DNA of 64,000 nucleotides from Apostichopus japonicus (GCF_037975245.1 NC_092565.1:11340499-11404498), one strand, 5' to 3'; positions 14,301 to 26,503 are shown, counted from the first letter of the stretch. Notes: generated by a model not told the origin, from the letters alone. A program made the numbers and translations.

Positions 14301-17300
14301 ATCACATGGCAGTCTTACCGTGGTTGTGATCTATTGGGATTTTAACACTTGCAAGGCTGCACCTTGAACAATGCATCCACCTATATACACAGTATCAAGT
14401 CTAAATCTAATGCCTATTGTTAAGTACTACAACACAAAACTACATACACATGAGATGCTTAGCATGTTTACCAAGACATCGGTTTTAACGCATCCTACAC
14501 TGATAAGAGCCAGTTTAACGCAGCGTTTAAAACCCGAGGTTTACTCTTTTGCACTGTGTAAGCCTATGACAGAGATCAAAGAGGCCTTGTACAGACTAAT
14601 GCAAACTGTACTTAAGTAAGTGCAGTGAAGTCATCTTGAAGAGGAATTTCTCAGCCAACCCAATAATCCTGTCAGTAGAGAGTGGCAAACCTGGAAGCCA
14701 TCAATCAATCAAAGACCAGCAGACTGCTGACATCAACCTCCCCCCCCCCCCCCCACCAGTCTTTCTATATCCTCCAAAAGTGATCAAGAAATATTTTAAT
14801 TATGAGATGTGATAAGGTTATCCTCTCAACAGGAGGAAGAAGAGGAGAAGAAGAAGTTAGGAGAGGTTTTGGAGAAGTTGTTTATGAGCAATGTAAACAT
14901 CCTAAGATGATTATGGCTACAACAATGACTCAAACTTGCCTAGAGCTATAACCACGGTAACAAGGAATGCTTTTGAGGTTTTGATGCAGTGATCTTGACC
15001 GGATATTTATATACAGTGCAAGTCAAATTCTGAATACTGAATACAAAATGTAGTCTTTAGTAGTAAAAATTCTGAGTGCACGCACTGTATGCTACATGTT
15101 CATGAAATACATACTGTACCATAGACAAGTTGAAAGCTAACATGCTGTTTGTGTTAATTTCCTGATTTGGAAAAAACATTTACCAGAAGGTACGATACTC
15201 TGTACAAATTCACCACACATACCGTAGTAATAATGATAACGATGACAAAATGTATTTATAAAGCGCAACAATTCAATAAAGCATGGTCAAAGTCGCTATT
15301 ACAATGTTTAAAAAAACACTAAAAAGTCAAAACACTAAAACTTTAACTAAACCTAGCTAGTAAAAAATTAGTACTGTATTTGATCAAAGAGCTGTTACAG
15401 AGTACATTTCCATAGTTTTCCAAATAAATTAAGGCCAATGTACAGTACTGTATGTATACCTGTGTAGTACAGGGAATGATATGCAGTATCGCATAGCAAA
15501 ATCCTATGCAAAATGGTCAAATTGCTATGTATACAAGTCCAAAGATGTATAGCAGATTTCTTTTACACAGCAAACATGATACTTTATAAGAGACAGAGGC
15601 TTCAGATCATTCAAAACTGCTACAAAAACTCTGGAACACTAAATTTACACTTCTTAGGAGTGTTAGCTCAGTGGTTAACGCTGGTGCCTTCCAATCATTA
15701 TAAGGTCCCCGGCTCAAGCCTCTCCAAGATAAATGTATGTCGTCCAGTTACAGAGTTGTTGACAATTGACAATTCTTAATCATGGACGTTAAATATGAAT
15801 GTAAGAGACTGACTTCGGTCAGCTTGTGGCTTTGATAAGCCAATGAGGCTTCTTCGTGAGTTCCTGCTTGCAGGAGGATCTAAAATACATACATACATAC
15901 AAATTATTCTCTGGTAGTAGTGCAACCGGTTTCACTGAACCTTGTACTTACAGCTCTTCCAATGTTTGCAGCCCGACAAATGCGCGAGACTGTATCCGTT
16001 CCATTCCGTTTCCGCTCAGATTGCTGCAGATAAAATATGAGGCAGTGGAGTTAAAAGTTACAAATCACAGTCAGTAACTGTACAGAGACTATAATTGAAG
16101 ATGTGAAGAATATCATATGTTCCAATGCAATGTATGGATATGAAAATGTGTACTATACATGATACAGGGTACAGTACATAATTCAAACCAGACATATATA
16201 TGCATAGGGTGTCCCTTGTTGTCTAGAGATGTTAGTTGTAGCAAAGAATAAAATAAAATCTACTTATATGGAAATGTGGAAAACTGACTGGGAAAATAGA
16301 CTCTGAAATAAAATCTGCACTTTTGTTTTTATTTAATACGTACATATCAAAGTCAATGACAGTTTACCTGGGTAGAAAAAGTATCAAATATGTCAAGTCT
16401 TTAAATAATTCCCACAAAAACAAAGTATAAAAGTCTTAATCTATCTTTTTAACTAACTTATCATAATATTCTAAATTTTAAAATTTGGTTTATATAGAGG
16501 ACCAAAGATTTAAAGTATTCATATTTTATTATTTATATTTCTACAGTTTCATAAGGAACTTTACAATGGGTGTCTCTCACAACAAACATCTTCTGACACG
16601 TACAGCATGCAACCTTTCTTCAAGCATTTTATGTTTATTTTGTTGCATCAGTTCCACAATTGATCAACGTGTTAAAACATAATGTTGTTGAGGAAGCCTG
16701 CTCCTGATCAAAGCAAAATACTGCTGGTCTACTCACTCTACTGTATAGTAAAGTAGAAAGGTTTTTACATCTAGGTTACAGTAGGCTATGCCAGTCTTTC
16801 AGCAGTCTTTCATCTTGTGTGACCCTAACTGGGTTATAATTTTTGGAATTACCAATCAATCACTAGGCTCCATTGTGTTGGCCTACAGATGCAATTAAAT
16901 ACCACAGAAGCATATAAGGGAAGTTCTATTGTATGGAACATCCCACAGTCAGCAATTCAAAGCATGTCTGGCAAGAAGAAGTGAATCATGGAATAAAGTT
17001 CTAATTTGAATCTCTGGTCTAGAGAGAGATGAACTGATTGTCGATAGGCCACGAATGAAAGGAAAAGATGATGTTTCCATCTTTGTAACATTAATTACAG
17101 AACTACTGTGGAACATATTAAAACTGCAAAACTTACATCAAACCGCTCATTTAGGGTCAGAATTTGGCAAGTACTGTTTACCTTAGTTCTGTTGACCAAT
17201 CTTGCAATGCTTTTAGTGCAGATCTTTGGCCAATATGAAATATTCCTATATATGAATTCTTGGGTAACTGGGACTACATCACAATCATTATTTATTGCAC

Positions 17301-20300
17301 AGTTCTGTACAATCCATACCAAATGGCCGAGCTTAATGTGGTGTGTTTGTGGTCAATGTACTTATATACGTAACACAGTAAGTACGATAATGGTCTTTAC
17401 GACACATACCACTCTGTTTTTTTTCCATTCAACTTTGAGAGCAGCCAGCATAGCGCACATTCTAAATCATGATGGACCCCATTCTGCAGGGGCTGATTTT
17501 AACTCCCAACTATATAGTATCTGTGGCCATGTATATTGCCGGGTGATAATGCACCCACTGTATATATAGGTTGGCACTGGTATCTGGATGTCAGTTTATC
17601 ACCCTTGGATACCATCCCATACTTTGTCAGTTCCTTCTTGTGATGAGTCTCAAATTTGTTTGTCAAAATGTCCACCAAAAAAACACAGAAAAAAAAAATG
17701 AGTGGCATTAACTCATTCTTTTTGCCTTCCTGGATTTTGTGATTTTTAGTCGTAGTGAAAACAACCATTCCATGTCACAGTCGAACTGCTGATGGATTGA
17801 ATACTATTTGCTAGCTTCAAGTTCACCATTTGGGGCTTATGTTGACTTTGTTGGAAGCCACAAGCCATCCTTGTTTTCATAACCCGAAGTTTACAAATCA
17901 TCAGATTCATACAATTTTTTTTTTTTTTTTTTTTTTGTGGGAGTTCAAATTCCAGTCCTGAAAACTGCCGGAAGGTGTGGAAAAAGAAAAAAAAATCGGA
18001 ATTCTACCGGGCACAGACGTGTGAATAGCAGAAAAAGTGCAAAGAATCTCTGTAAATTCTCATCACCATTTTTGTCAGGGGTTTTCACAGCATTATGTAG
18101 ATCATAATACGTGAACATGGAGTGACTGAACCAACGAATGCACAAAACACACGCAGATGCATGTATGGACACACTACACTACACTCTGGATTGAACTGAA
18201 AACAGAATGATTGGTTGGTTATACAGTAGTGTAACAAAATTATAGACCTACCTTTAGTAACAGACCTAAATTTTTCCAACCTGCACATGTATCGTTTTAA
18301 AAAAAAAATGTATAAATATGCTAAACCTGCCAGAATGGGGAAATAAATCTAGATTTCATTAACCTTTTCATTTGTTTTGTTTTGTTGTACTGGGAGGTAA
18401 GGTGGGCAAGGGATAGATTTTTTGCTGGAAGGGAAGGAGATTTTTTTTGGGGGGGGGGGGGAGGGAAGGCAGAGATGGGCATTAAATGCTATATATGTAA
18501 ATTTAAATGGCAATATGGTAACAAGGTACATTTATTTGTAAGGATATACTCACAGCTGCTGTAGTAACCTTAGTCCTTGAAAGGAATATGTACTCAGGAC
18601 GACGATGTTGTTTTCACTTAAATCTCTGCAAAGAAAGTTAAATAATTTATATAATATACAAATCAGACAGTAACAATTAGATGAGATGTGAAATAATAAT
18701 AATAATAATAAACAAATAAATAAATACATAAATAAAAGACATTTTATTTAAGTATTTGAGTAAGTACCTTCGTGTAACTAATTATTTACTCATAAATGGT
18801 GCACTTAATTGTATTATTCTGAACAAAACAAACAACTGGATTAATAATGTAGACTAGGGGGTAACAATATTACCAAGAGTATAACCCTATTAATTGCAAA
18901 AGGAAGTTGTGCAGATGCTTGGTTTACAATTGTCATGTTTGTTTCTTCTTTTCTCCAGGATTTTTCCTGTGTTGAGTTTAGTGTGTTCATACATTAGTCA
19001 AGTACAGTACAGTACAGTATATTGGATTCAAAAACTTTTTTAAACATGAACTATGAGAGGCTCTCTCAGGCTGTGGTTAACATGTACAGTATATTACTGT
19101 TAGTTCATTCCCCATTCAAACTTATTTATTCCAGCAGTTCCAGGTTTTACAATTTTACTGTTTCATAAATGTTTCACAGCTGTAATACCGTGATCATTGC
19201 AATACTCACTAGGTTAATTTTTGCACAGAAGAGACTTCACTTGTTTACAAATTTTATGTCATTAATGTTCTGAATTTAAGTCTTCTCTGTATAATTCCAT
19301 TCAAAAATTCCTCCATTTTATCAATGATCAACAATATTCTGTCCTAGATGTATAAGCAGCAGAATACCCCCAAAGACTGGGAAAGTGTACTCTGCGTACA
19401 GTATATTTTCCATTGGCTTTAGCATCTTGATTGGTTGTACAGAACATCCAGTAAAACTAATGGAACTAAACTATATACTAATGGAAGAATAGAAGAGATT
19501 ATGGGGTTAGTAGCAGTCATTGAAAAGCATGGTTCTAAATCATCAACTACCAACAAAACCAGCTGTCAATTATGGAAGGTCATGGGGTCAAAACTAGCCA
19601 CAGGCATTATCTTCTACAGAAAGTGACCAATGAAGCTGAAAAATACCACAGAATACTACGGTCATTTACAAACGTAAATAAACCTAGTATTCACACGTGT
19701 GATGAGATCATAGCCTAACTTATAGGTCTATCATGATTGATTGTTTTATTTTATCAAACTTAAAAACATTTGGGGAGTAGGGATACCTAAAGGAAAAAAA
19801 TGATATTAAAAGATATCCAAAAAAAACAACACAATTATGACTGGGGACATACAGTATGAGATTTTAAGAATGTACTGTAGATGACACCAGTTGTCAAGTT
19901 AAATTTACGATATAATTTCAATTTTCTTTGCCATTTGTAGTGAAACACTCAATGGAAGGACTGTCACATGCCATGGATTCATAGTAATTTAGATGCGGAC
20001 ATATACTGTACAGTATATACAGTACCTACCATTCTGAAATTTATACTAACGGCAAAGATCATGTACTTAATGTCTTTCATGTGAATAGTCGTTTCAAATT
20101 ATATTCAGTTCATGTTTCTGATTATTGTAGTATGTGTCATTAAAGTAAGAGACTTCATCAATGATTTGTAGGCAATGGACGAGCAGTTTGCTGCACTATT
20201 TTCACTGGCAGTTTTTTGCTGTTTGTTGAGTTGTGTTGTGTTGTTTCCTTTCCTTTCTTTCATGTTTCTTTCCTCTTTGGCCTTACATTTTATTTTTTAT

Positions 20301-20735
20301 GATGCTTCGATAAATGTTACTTCATGTCTGTTTAAATATTTATTGCATTCAAGTCTCTTTAACCTTGTTGGAAGATTTATACAAAGATAAATAAACTGAA
20401 ACTGTACATGAACATATACATACAATGTCTCTGTTTCTCTTTAGTACTTCAGTATAGCTTTTTACTTAAGAGTACAGTCATTTCTTTTAAATGACTTTAA
20501 TTGAATAGTACTATACAAATAATGCTCTGATTATGATTATATTAAACTTCAAAAACTATACGCCCACTAACTGACGACAGATATGAGCAATGCTGGTGGT
20601 CATAAGTACAGTAACTTGTGTATATAATCAATCACATATGTATCATATATATATATATATATATATACAGTATATATATATATGATATACATATATATAT
20701 ATATATATAAATATATATATCAGGCTTCAACAATC

Positions 20736-20782
<47 letters not shown>

Positions 20783-21635
20783 CAGGCCTCGACAAATTTT
20801 GTCAAAACTACTCGCCAACTGGCGACAGAGTCTAAAATTCTACTCGCCACAACGTTAAATTTTCTCGCCATTTTTCCCCGCTAATTGTTTGTGTGATATA
20901 ACCCTAGGTAGTATGGCCTAACTAAGGATATCACCGTATAGTGTTAGTGTTAGTTGTTTATGTCAGCAAAAACGATCTATAGTGGTTTGTCAAAGTGTTT
21001 AAAACATGATATATGTGAAAATATAAAACGGTGAAACATTGTAAGCATTGTTTAGGACACAAAAATAAGTAATGATATGGCTGACCATCTGTAACTTTCA
21101 CTTGACATGACATCAGACTACTGTATCAGTGTATACATGTGTTAGGATCGTTAACAAGTTAAGATAACGCTTGGCACTGACAATTATTATTATTATCGAT
21201 CGATTACTGAGTGTCAGACTTACAGCTTTCATCGGTCAGGTCTCGAGAATTATCTTCTTTTTTTTGAATAAAAATGAATTTCTTTTGTTCATTTCAAGAT
21301 ATATGTAATGTTATTTCGGCAAAATTATTATTATTACCTATCGTGCATCATTTAGTTTGAGCGATTAGTTTTAAATTAGATTCGAGCTGGTGAACAGAGC
21401 TGTTCCTTAGTTAGGACCAATATACTTGTAACAGTGTACTTGATAATACTAATGTGATGTGTAATATTAGGATGTATGCATTTCTTGATTGGCTCACAAG
21501 TTATAGTAAGCCTATGGTATAAATTCCGTGAGCCAGTCAGCCCCTCGCCAAAATGCCGAGCGTAATGCTTTTTTTGCTCGCCAGTCGCAAGATTCTACTC
21601 GCCATTGGCGAGTTGGCGACCGTATTTGTCGAGGC

Positions 21636-21687
<52 letters not shown>

Positions 21688-22136
21688 CAAACAAGTTCTC
21701 TGAGTGTGCATAGGTACAGAAACCTGAATACATGAGTACAGTAAACACCAATAATGTACTCAATTAAATGTGAAACGGACTTCAACAGGAAGTACTCACT
21801 GTAGAATTACAGGAAATAATGAAATATATATACACTAATTGACTCTACTTACAGGTAATAGGTATCGTTTGGAATAGTGTCCGGAACTAGCGGGCTTGTC
21901 AGTCCTTTATTAATGCAGTACACTTCCCGCAATCCTCTCTCGTCCTCCGAAGAGCCGGCATTATCGTAATTTAGGTACGAGTTGCCTATAGATTCCTCGA
22001 CCCGACTCTGGTCTACAGAGCAGGTGCAACCACTGGGGCACGCAGTCGATGTCCCCGAGAGCCAAAGCATTACAAAAGCTACAATCAGTCCCAGGTAATT
22101 GCACGAATAATTAACACTTCCCAAAGAGTTCTTCAT
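8181..22136 (-). CDS. ADGRA: ADGRA-type adhesion GPCR, N-terminal part (partial, six exons)
   Basis: Exons in transcript order: 22136-21853, 18625-18554, 16023-15952, 10674-10603, 10411-10340 and 8344-8181 (736 nt, 245 residues). Seen: a hydrophobic signal peptide (about 1-32), a cysteine-rich LRRNT opening CPSGCTC at residue 33, four 24-residue LRRs, and an LRRCT with RCNCDLKWIVKW. All LRR introns are in phase 2 with GT-AG ends. The LRRNT end VPDTIPNDTYYL, four LRRs and the IDFQ lead-in to LRRCT closely resemble human ADGRA3, whose family continues with Ig, hormone-receptor, GAIN and seven transmembrane segments. Known vertebrate members act in Wnt signalling and planar polarity. The gene runs off the left side or continues in unseen exons. 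Another LRR cell-surface protein is possible, but the LRR count and junction residues favour ADGRA. Introns hold several transposons. Confidence 0.8.
8498..8648. mobile_element. Degenerate foldback element
   Basis: The left part (CTGTCTCCTCACAACATTAG onward, with CTCTACCATGTCT) reappears inverted in the right part (CATGGTAGAG, then GTGCTAATGTTGTGACAAGA). Arms are roughly 50 bp. It lies about 150 bp upstream of the ADGRA LRRCT acceptor. A related single arm is at 13029-13075. Confidence 0.6.
9067..9294. mobile_element. hAT-like MITE with TAGTG ends, 228 bp
   Basis: Ends are TAGTGATGCACAGAT and the inverse of TAGTGTTGCACAGAT (one mismatch). The 8-bp sequence ATTCCAAT flanks both sides exactly (9059-9066, 9295-9302). 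The interior has repeated CCGATA motifs. Family knowledge: hAT transposases make 8-bp duplications. Intronic in ADGRA; no coding capacity. Confidence 0.85.
10061..10080. repeat. ACAG microsatellite
   Basis: Five perfect or near-perfect copies of the tetranucleotide, in the ADGRA intron between exons 5 and 6. Confidence 0.8.
10340..10411 (-). CDS. ADGRA: ADGRA exon 5: LRR 4
   Basis: 72 nt, residues 167-190, LNLSHNSISTIPASAFERL then WSLEKM. Acceptor CTTCTGTAG, donor GTGAGT. Last LRR before the C-terminal cap. Confidence 0.87.
10603..10674 (-). CDS. ADGRA: ADGRA exon 4: LRR 3
   Basis: 72 nt, residues 143-166, LDLSRNNLGSVNNAMFEGL then GFLKKL. Acceptor TTTCCAG, donor GTAAGT. The NNAMFEGL stretch parallels the third LRR of vertebrate ADGRA3. 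Confidence 0.88.
11122..11440. mobile_element. hAT-like MITE, CAGTGGCATCA ends, 319 bp
   Basis: Both ends begin CAGTGGCATCA in inverted orientation. Flanks ACAAAGGC (11114-11121) and ATAAAGGC (11441-11448) agree at 7 of 8 positions, consistent with an aged 8-bp duplication. It contains two long G runs and no ORF of note. Located in an ADGRA intron. Confidence 0.75.
13029..13075. repeat. Single arm of the 8498 foldback family
   Basis: GGTTGTGAGGAGACAGGTAA and neighbouring bases match the inverse of the left arm of 8498-8648. Only one arm is evident here. Confidence 0.55.
13715..13835. mobile_element. Diverged relative of the 11122 MITE
   Basis: AGTGGCATCGCCAG, a G-rich tract, GGGGCACAGCA, GAGAG, ACAT and GGGTACTGCAAG follow the same order as the left half of 11122-11440. 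Ends and a target duplication could not be fixed. Confidence 0.5.
14143..14162. repeat. GT dinucleotide microsatellite
   Basis: About ten GT repeats in the ADGRA intron between exons 3 and 4. Confidence 0.9.
15656..15900 (+). mobile_element. tRNA-derived SINE, family 1, copy A (full length)
   Basis: The 5' head carries an RNA polymerase III A box (TAGCTCAGTGG) and B box (GGCTCAAGCC). The body continues through GTCGTCCAGTTACAGAGTTG to a 3' region with three small hairpins, then an ATAC-repeat tail. Copies B (31820) and C (52022, inverted) share the body, which defines a family. Inserted antisense to ADGRA, with its tail about 50 bp from the exon 3 donor. Confidence 0.85.
15952..16023 (-). CDS. 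ADGRA: ADGRA exon 3: LRR 2
   Basis: 72 nt, residues 119-142, LNLSGNGMERIQSRAFVGL then QTLEEL. Acceptor ATCTGCAG, donor GTAAGT. A SINE ends about 50 bp beyond this donor. Confidence 0.88.
17108..17569. other. ADGRA intron, open frame without recognisable product
   Basis: An unbroken plus-strand frame of 153 codons lies here, antisense to the gene. It has hydrophobic stretches but no recognised domain, and its length is possible by chance in AT-rich DNA. I see no gene. Confidence 0.35.
17918..17936. repeat. Poly-T tract
   Basis: Run of about 19 T in the ADGRA intron between exons 2 and 3. Confidence 0.85.
18554..18625 (-). CDS. ADGRA: ADGRA exon 2: LRR 1
   Basis: 72 nt, residues 95-118, reading LDLSENNIVVLSTYSFQGL then RLLQQL. 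Acceptor TTTGCAG, donor GTGAGT, phase 2 at both ends. Confidence 0.88.
20647..20782. repeat. AT microsatellite with an embedded transposon-end fragment
   Basis: Long AT dinucleotide runs are interrupted at 20721 by CAGGCTTCAACAATC. That resembles the terminal repeat CAGGCCTCGACAAAT of the adjoining element at 20783 and may be a relic of an earlier copy. Confidence 0.75.
20783..21638. mobile_element. hAT-like element inserted in AT microsatellite, 856 bp
   Basis: Terminal inverted repeats CAGGCCTCGACAAAT are exact over 15 bp. Subterminal sequences (ACTCGCCAACTGGCGAC on the left, ACTCGCC then GAGTTGGCGACCG on the right) are also inverted relatives. Both flanks read ATATATAT, compatible with an 8-bp duplication but uninformative because the host is an AT repeat. 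No transposase frame. It lies in ADGRA intron 1. Confidence 0.8.
21639..21683. repeat. AT microsatellite
   Basis: Continuation of the dinucleotide tract on the right of the element at 20783-21638. Frames here translate to alternating Tyr-Ile and are not genes. Confidence 0.9.
21853..22136 (-). CDS. ADGRA: ADGRA exon 1: signal peptide and LRRNT
   Basis: The ATG at 22136 has A at -3 and opens a frame whose first 32 residues are signal-like (LGLIVAFVMLWLSG core). LRRNT cysteines start at CPSGCTC, and an acidic insert (NAGSSEDERG) separates them from VYCINKGL. It ends within a leucine codon at donor CT|GTAAGT (phase 2). Confidence 0.85.
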
Positions 22137-25100
22137 TTTGCCCGTCTCTTATGTCACGTATGCTTCAACGCTTTCCGTTTCTCTCTAGAGAGCATCACAA
22201 ATAGTGGTGATGAAATTGACTCCAGGTATCCATACAGCACAGAAATGGTAAGCTGTCTGCTCTACGTAGTGGACACAGTAGTTTTGTCCAATACTTAAGG
22301 CAGAATGGAAAGCCAAGAAGAAAAGGAGTAAAAAAGGGCTAATCAGTTTGGTATCACAAACTTCCAATACCTGAAAATGAAAAAACACAGAAAAATCTAC
22401 AGTACTGGTCATGTTGGTGAATTTTCTTTCAAAAATATGAAAACCATTATGCAAAATGAATTGAGGTTTTGATGTCTTTATCACACTAGACTTCTGCAAG
22501 TTCTGCTTACAAGTTCACCAGAAATAGATCTTATGATATTTATAGTGTCCTCAGGCTGAACCACTATTTTGACGTACAATTACACTATGGCATGATAAAC
22601 ACAGGTCGGTCTACTGTACATACATGGCATTACACACCCCACTAAAAACAATAGGGGTCTTGTACTCAATGTGATGTATCCACACACCAAGTATAAGAAC
22701 TACAGTAAGTATCCATGATTCCTACCTTGTGATATCATGTTTAATGGTTTTCAGAGTTTGACCTAGAGCTGGTGACCACAAACGAACTTTGGCAGACACC
22801 AACAACAACAGGCTTCTTGTACTCAATATGTCAAATCCATACACCATGTATGAGAACTATCCATGATTTCTACCATGCGATATCATGTGTAAAAGGTTTC
22901 CAGAGTTTGACTTCTGGTGACCCAGATGACCTTCACCAAAAACAATTGAGTTCTACTCAATATAACGCATCCACACACCAAGTACAAAAAGTATCCATGC
23001 TTCCGAATTTGAGATATTGTGTTTAAAACGTCAATATTTTGACCTCTGGTGACCTCAGAAGACCATTGCCCGCCACTAAAAACAAAAGAGTTCTTTACTC
23101 AATATTTATTACACATTTTCCCCTTCATTTCTTTCAAAAAGATTAAATGAATCAACAGACTGTAGCCTACATAGACTTTCTGAAAATCTTTTTAAACCCT
23201 GTTGTATGACTCAAATGAACCTTGAACAGAAAAAGAGTACAGACAACAAATATGACTGCAATGTATGTATATGTTGTAAACTAATCATCCAAGAGCTTAA
23301 AAGTGCAATGGTTAGAAAGACAAGATCAGACAGTTTTCAGGTCAATGAATGTTGCTAAATACAGTACTTACAACACTTAATTCTGCCATAGAAAGTTCTT
23401 TACATGTAAGCAGTACGCATGTGTGTAGAATGTTGATCTGTTTCATACTAGTTTCCGGGTTAAATATAAGTCTCTGCAGGTCTGAGGGCTGAAGCTCAAC
23501 TATCTTGTTAGATAATCAGATATACAGTATAGTACTATATGTACAAGTACTATGCCCTTGAGATCATCCTACTCCTACGAAACAATATGTTTCCAGCAAA
23601 AGTAAAAGCACACACCCTGTAGGATCTTCGGACTCAGTTTTTACCAAATTTGAAGGGTAGAAAATCTATCTTTATACATTGATGGATCCGGTTTCATGTG
23701 TCAGAAGGAAAGAAACTGTAGCAGCAGATTTTGTTAGAAATCTCTCCAGGGATACCAAGACCAGACAGACTATTACGAATAATCATCTCTAGCTTTCACA
23801 GTAGGCTTTACTGATACAGGGCTTCCATTTTAATAAATTGTTTGATAAACATTGATAATTTTAATTTGTAATCTGAAAGACTAAATTTTAAAAAGTACAA
23901 ATATTCAAGCTTTGTTTCATCTGTGTATGTCTGGGCTAAGCCACAGTGTATATCATTTAACTTTTACACACATTGCTAATTTTGTTTCTTTATGGTGATC
24001 TCCTCAACAAATTTAAAGGGAAAGTCAAGATGAAATATATATGTAAACACAACCAGAGAAAAAAACAAAAGAAACGGTTAGTGCGCCAACATTCCAACTC
24101 TTATCTCACACCTGTACTGTTTTACTTTAAATTTTCATTAATGCATACTGTTAAGATAGAATAAATGGGAACAAACCAATGTCCATCTTGGCAGTCTTTT
24201 TGGCATTAATATGTAGTTATATAAATCACATTCACAATCACATCATCATGGCAAAATACTTTTCTGCCAAATTTTCAGCTATTTATAGCGATTGAGCAGA
24301 TCAAATGTTAAGCGGCAGCTTTGCTTACTGATTAATTGTTTTTTGTTCAACATATTAATCAGACGCATGCCCAAGCAATGTCTGGATCTCGATATGTTAT
24401 TACTGATAAACAGTTTAGGCGAGACAGTGAATTTAGTTTTTCTGGATTCTGTGTACACACAGTACAGTCGTGATGTCAACTGGCAGCAAATTAATAATTA
24501 ATAACTTGAGGGTATTTGTTCAATCTGTCTTTCCAAAGAGCTTGCTCGGAAACAAAAATGGTATCTTGGAGAGGGAGAGACAGACATTACATGTTATTGA
24601 TAGGCAAAGTGATCCTTTATAAACATGTAGCCTGGGCCGCAGATCTAGCCTAAAGTAGTACAAAATATGAATGGAACTTAAAGCAATACATCAGCACTCG
24701 CATTATCCGATTAATAAAGACCAGATATGTGCTGATGTCTTATTCGCTTGACCTCTGCGAATGGTCCAAATTTTGGGTGACAAGAGTACAGTACAGTATA
24801 TCTTCAAGACTGTGTGATCTTTAAGTACACAACAGTACCTAAACTAGATATATTCCCTCAAGATTGAATGCACAATGAGGCTTTGTTGAAAAGTGCTTTT
24901 TGGGAATAATCTGTGAGGATTTACCTTTATATAAAAGAGGTACAGGGTGTTATTAACACAACTGCATGTGGGCAAGCATAACTTAAGGGGGTCAAATAAC
25001 ACCAGTCAATCCTTAGGAATGTCACAAAATTAACTTGATTGTTTTCCACTTCAACAAGGTTAAATGGAATAATAAATTTCTTACTAACCAGCCTTTGAAG

Positions 25101-26495
25101 ACTTATGTTAGATTTGATAGCCCTCCCTGGGATGCAAAACCTTGTGGATCGTTTCAACCAGGTTTGTGGGAATTCACTACTTGGAAAATATTTTGAAAAA
25201 GGAATACATAAAGGAACACAAAATATTTCAAATGAGGTGATGAGCTATTAATGAGATAAAAATTGAAATAGCAGTTTTCAACTTTCCTTTTCATTGTATA
25301 GTGAATGTATATACAAAGTGTTTAGTTGTCTGCTTTGCAAGCACCATTGGAAGATCACCTCGTACTAGCTAGGCTATGCAGATCATGTTCCAAGGAATTT
25401 TAACAAGGTTTTCCAATCCTGTCACTACTATTGTCATGTACAGTTACCTATTGCAGGTCTAGTAGTAATAGCTACAACATGATACAATATAATCAACCCC
25501 AACCCGAGTATTTACTATAGGCTAGACAAATTTTAAGTTTCATGGGCTTATGTATATCTTCCTCCTCAAAGGCAGACCTACATTAAAATATGCAGGCCTA
25601 GATGCTACAGTACACAGCCTACTAATACTAGTAATAATATCTATAAGACTTTATATGGGGGTAGGGCCTAAACATTATTAAGGTCAACAAGTGACATCGT
25701 TGATGAGCAAATGAGTATATCCAGCAAATATGACAGATGTAACTTAATACGGCCTAAATAACCTGTTCCAATGATTGCATTTTTTTCCCATCGGGAGTGG
25801 GAGGGAGCAGGGGACACATAGGCACCTTTAGTCTTTACTTTTAAGTAGACTGACACTTTAACTAGTTTAAGCAGTGCAGCATCAACATCCACAGACGACT
25901 TTAAAACATCACCCCACTTCACCTTATTCATTACTAATACGAGCTCAGTTTAGGAAGCTGTTTTGATTGACCTTCGCATAACAGTAACTTGTTTAGGGCT
26001 ATCGGAATATATAAAGTATAGTAAACTAGGCCTGAGCCGCTATAAACTGGTGTACTGTTGACGTCCGAGCTAGGCCTAAGTAAAATCCGACCACGGTCTT
26101 GGAATCTTACCTTAAATTATACATACGCATGCATAACTTCTCTTTGATACAATGAACACATGTCTCAAATGTAGACAAAAATCGTCTGATAATCCGTACA
26201 ACTAAAGTTATTCCACACTGTTTCCATAGTTTCTCTCCTAATCATTAGAAATAGCAGGCAAAGGCTATGCGTAGCTGTGTTTGGTATCAATTAGTCATAC
26301 TGTATATTCCATACACATACTGTGCATGTGCAGTGTGTGCTGTTTAGGAGCAGCAATATGATCATACTCCATTCTCTGACGAGAATCTTTTTGTTTACAA
26401 TGACTGAAGAATGACTGTACTGGTGAGGGCGGCATTCACATTCTTATACACCGATGAAACAGATGGTGGAGTCATCTTCAATCATCTCGGCCTGG
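22137..26495. other. Region 5' of ADGRA; no gene seen
   Basis: The first bases upstream of the ADGRA start should hold its 5' UTR and promoter, but no TATA box or initiator can be assigned. A diverged tandem repeat occupies 22640-23110. The rest is AT-rich unique DNA without splice-compatible exons that I recognise. Confidence 0.5.
22640..23110. repeat. Diverged tandem repeat, about 140 bp unit
   Basis: The anchor ACTCAAT recurs at 22664, 22821, 22955 and 23097, followed by ATCCACACACC-like, CATGATTTCTACC-like and GAGTTTGACC-like blocks in order. The last unit contains an exact DR4 nuclear-receptor motif (TGACCT, CTGG, TGACCT at 23040-23055). Confidence 0.7.
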
Positions 26496-26503
26496 GTCAC
26501 ATC

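Noticed and set aside
17108..17569. 153-codon plus-strand open frame
   Set aside because: Longest frame outside PERK's exon 12, but antisense in an intron, no recognised domain and no splice or promoter support; chance length is plausible.
21512..21785. Frames rich in Tyr-Ile repeats
   Set aside because: Translation of the AT microsatellite and transposon end.
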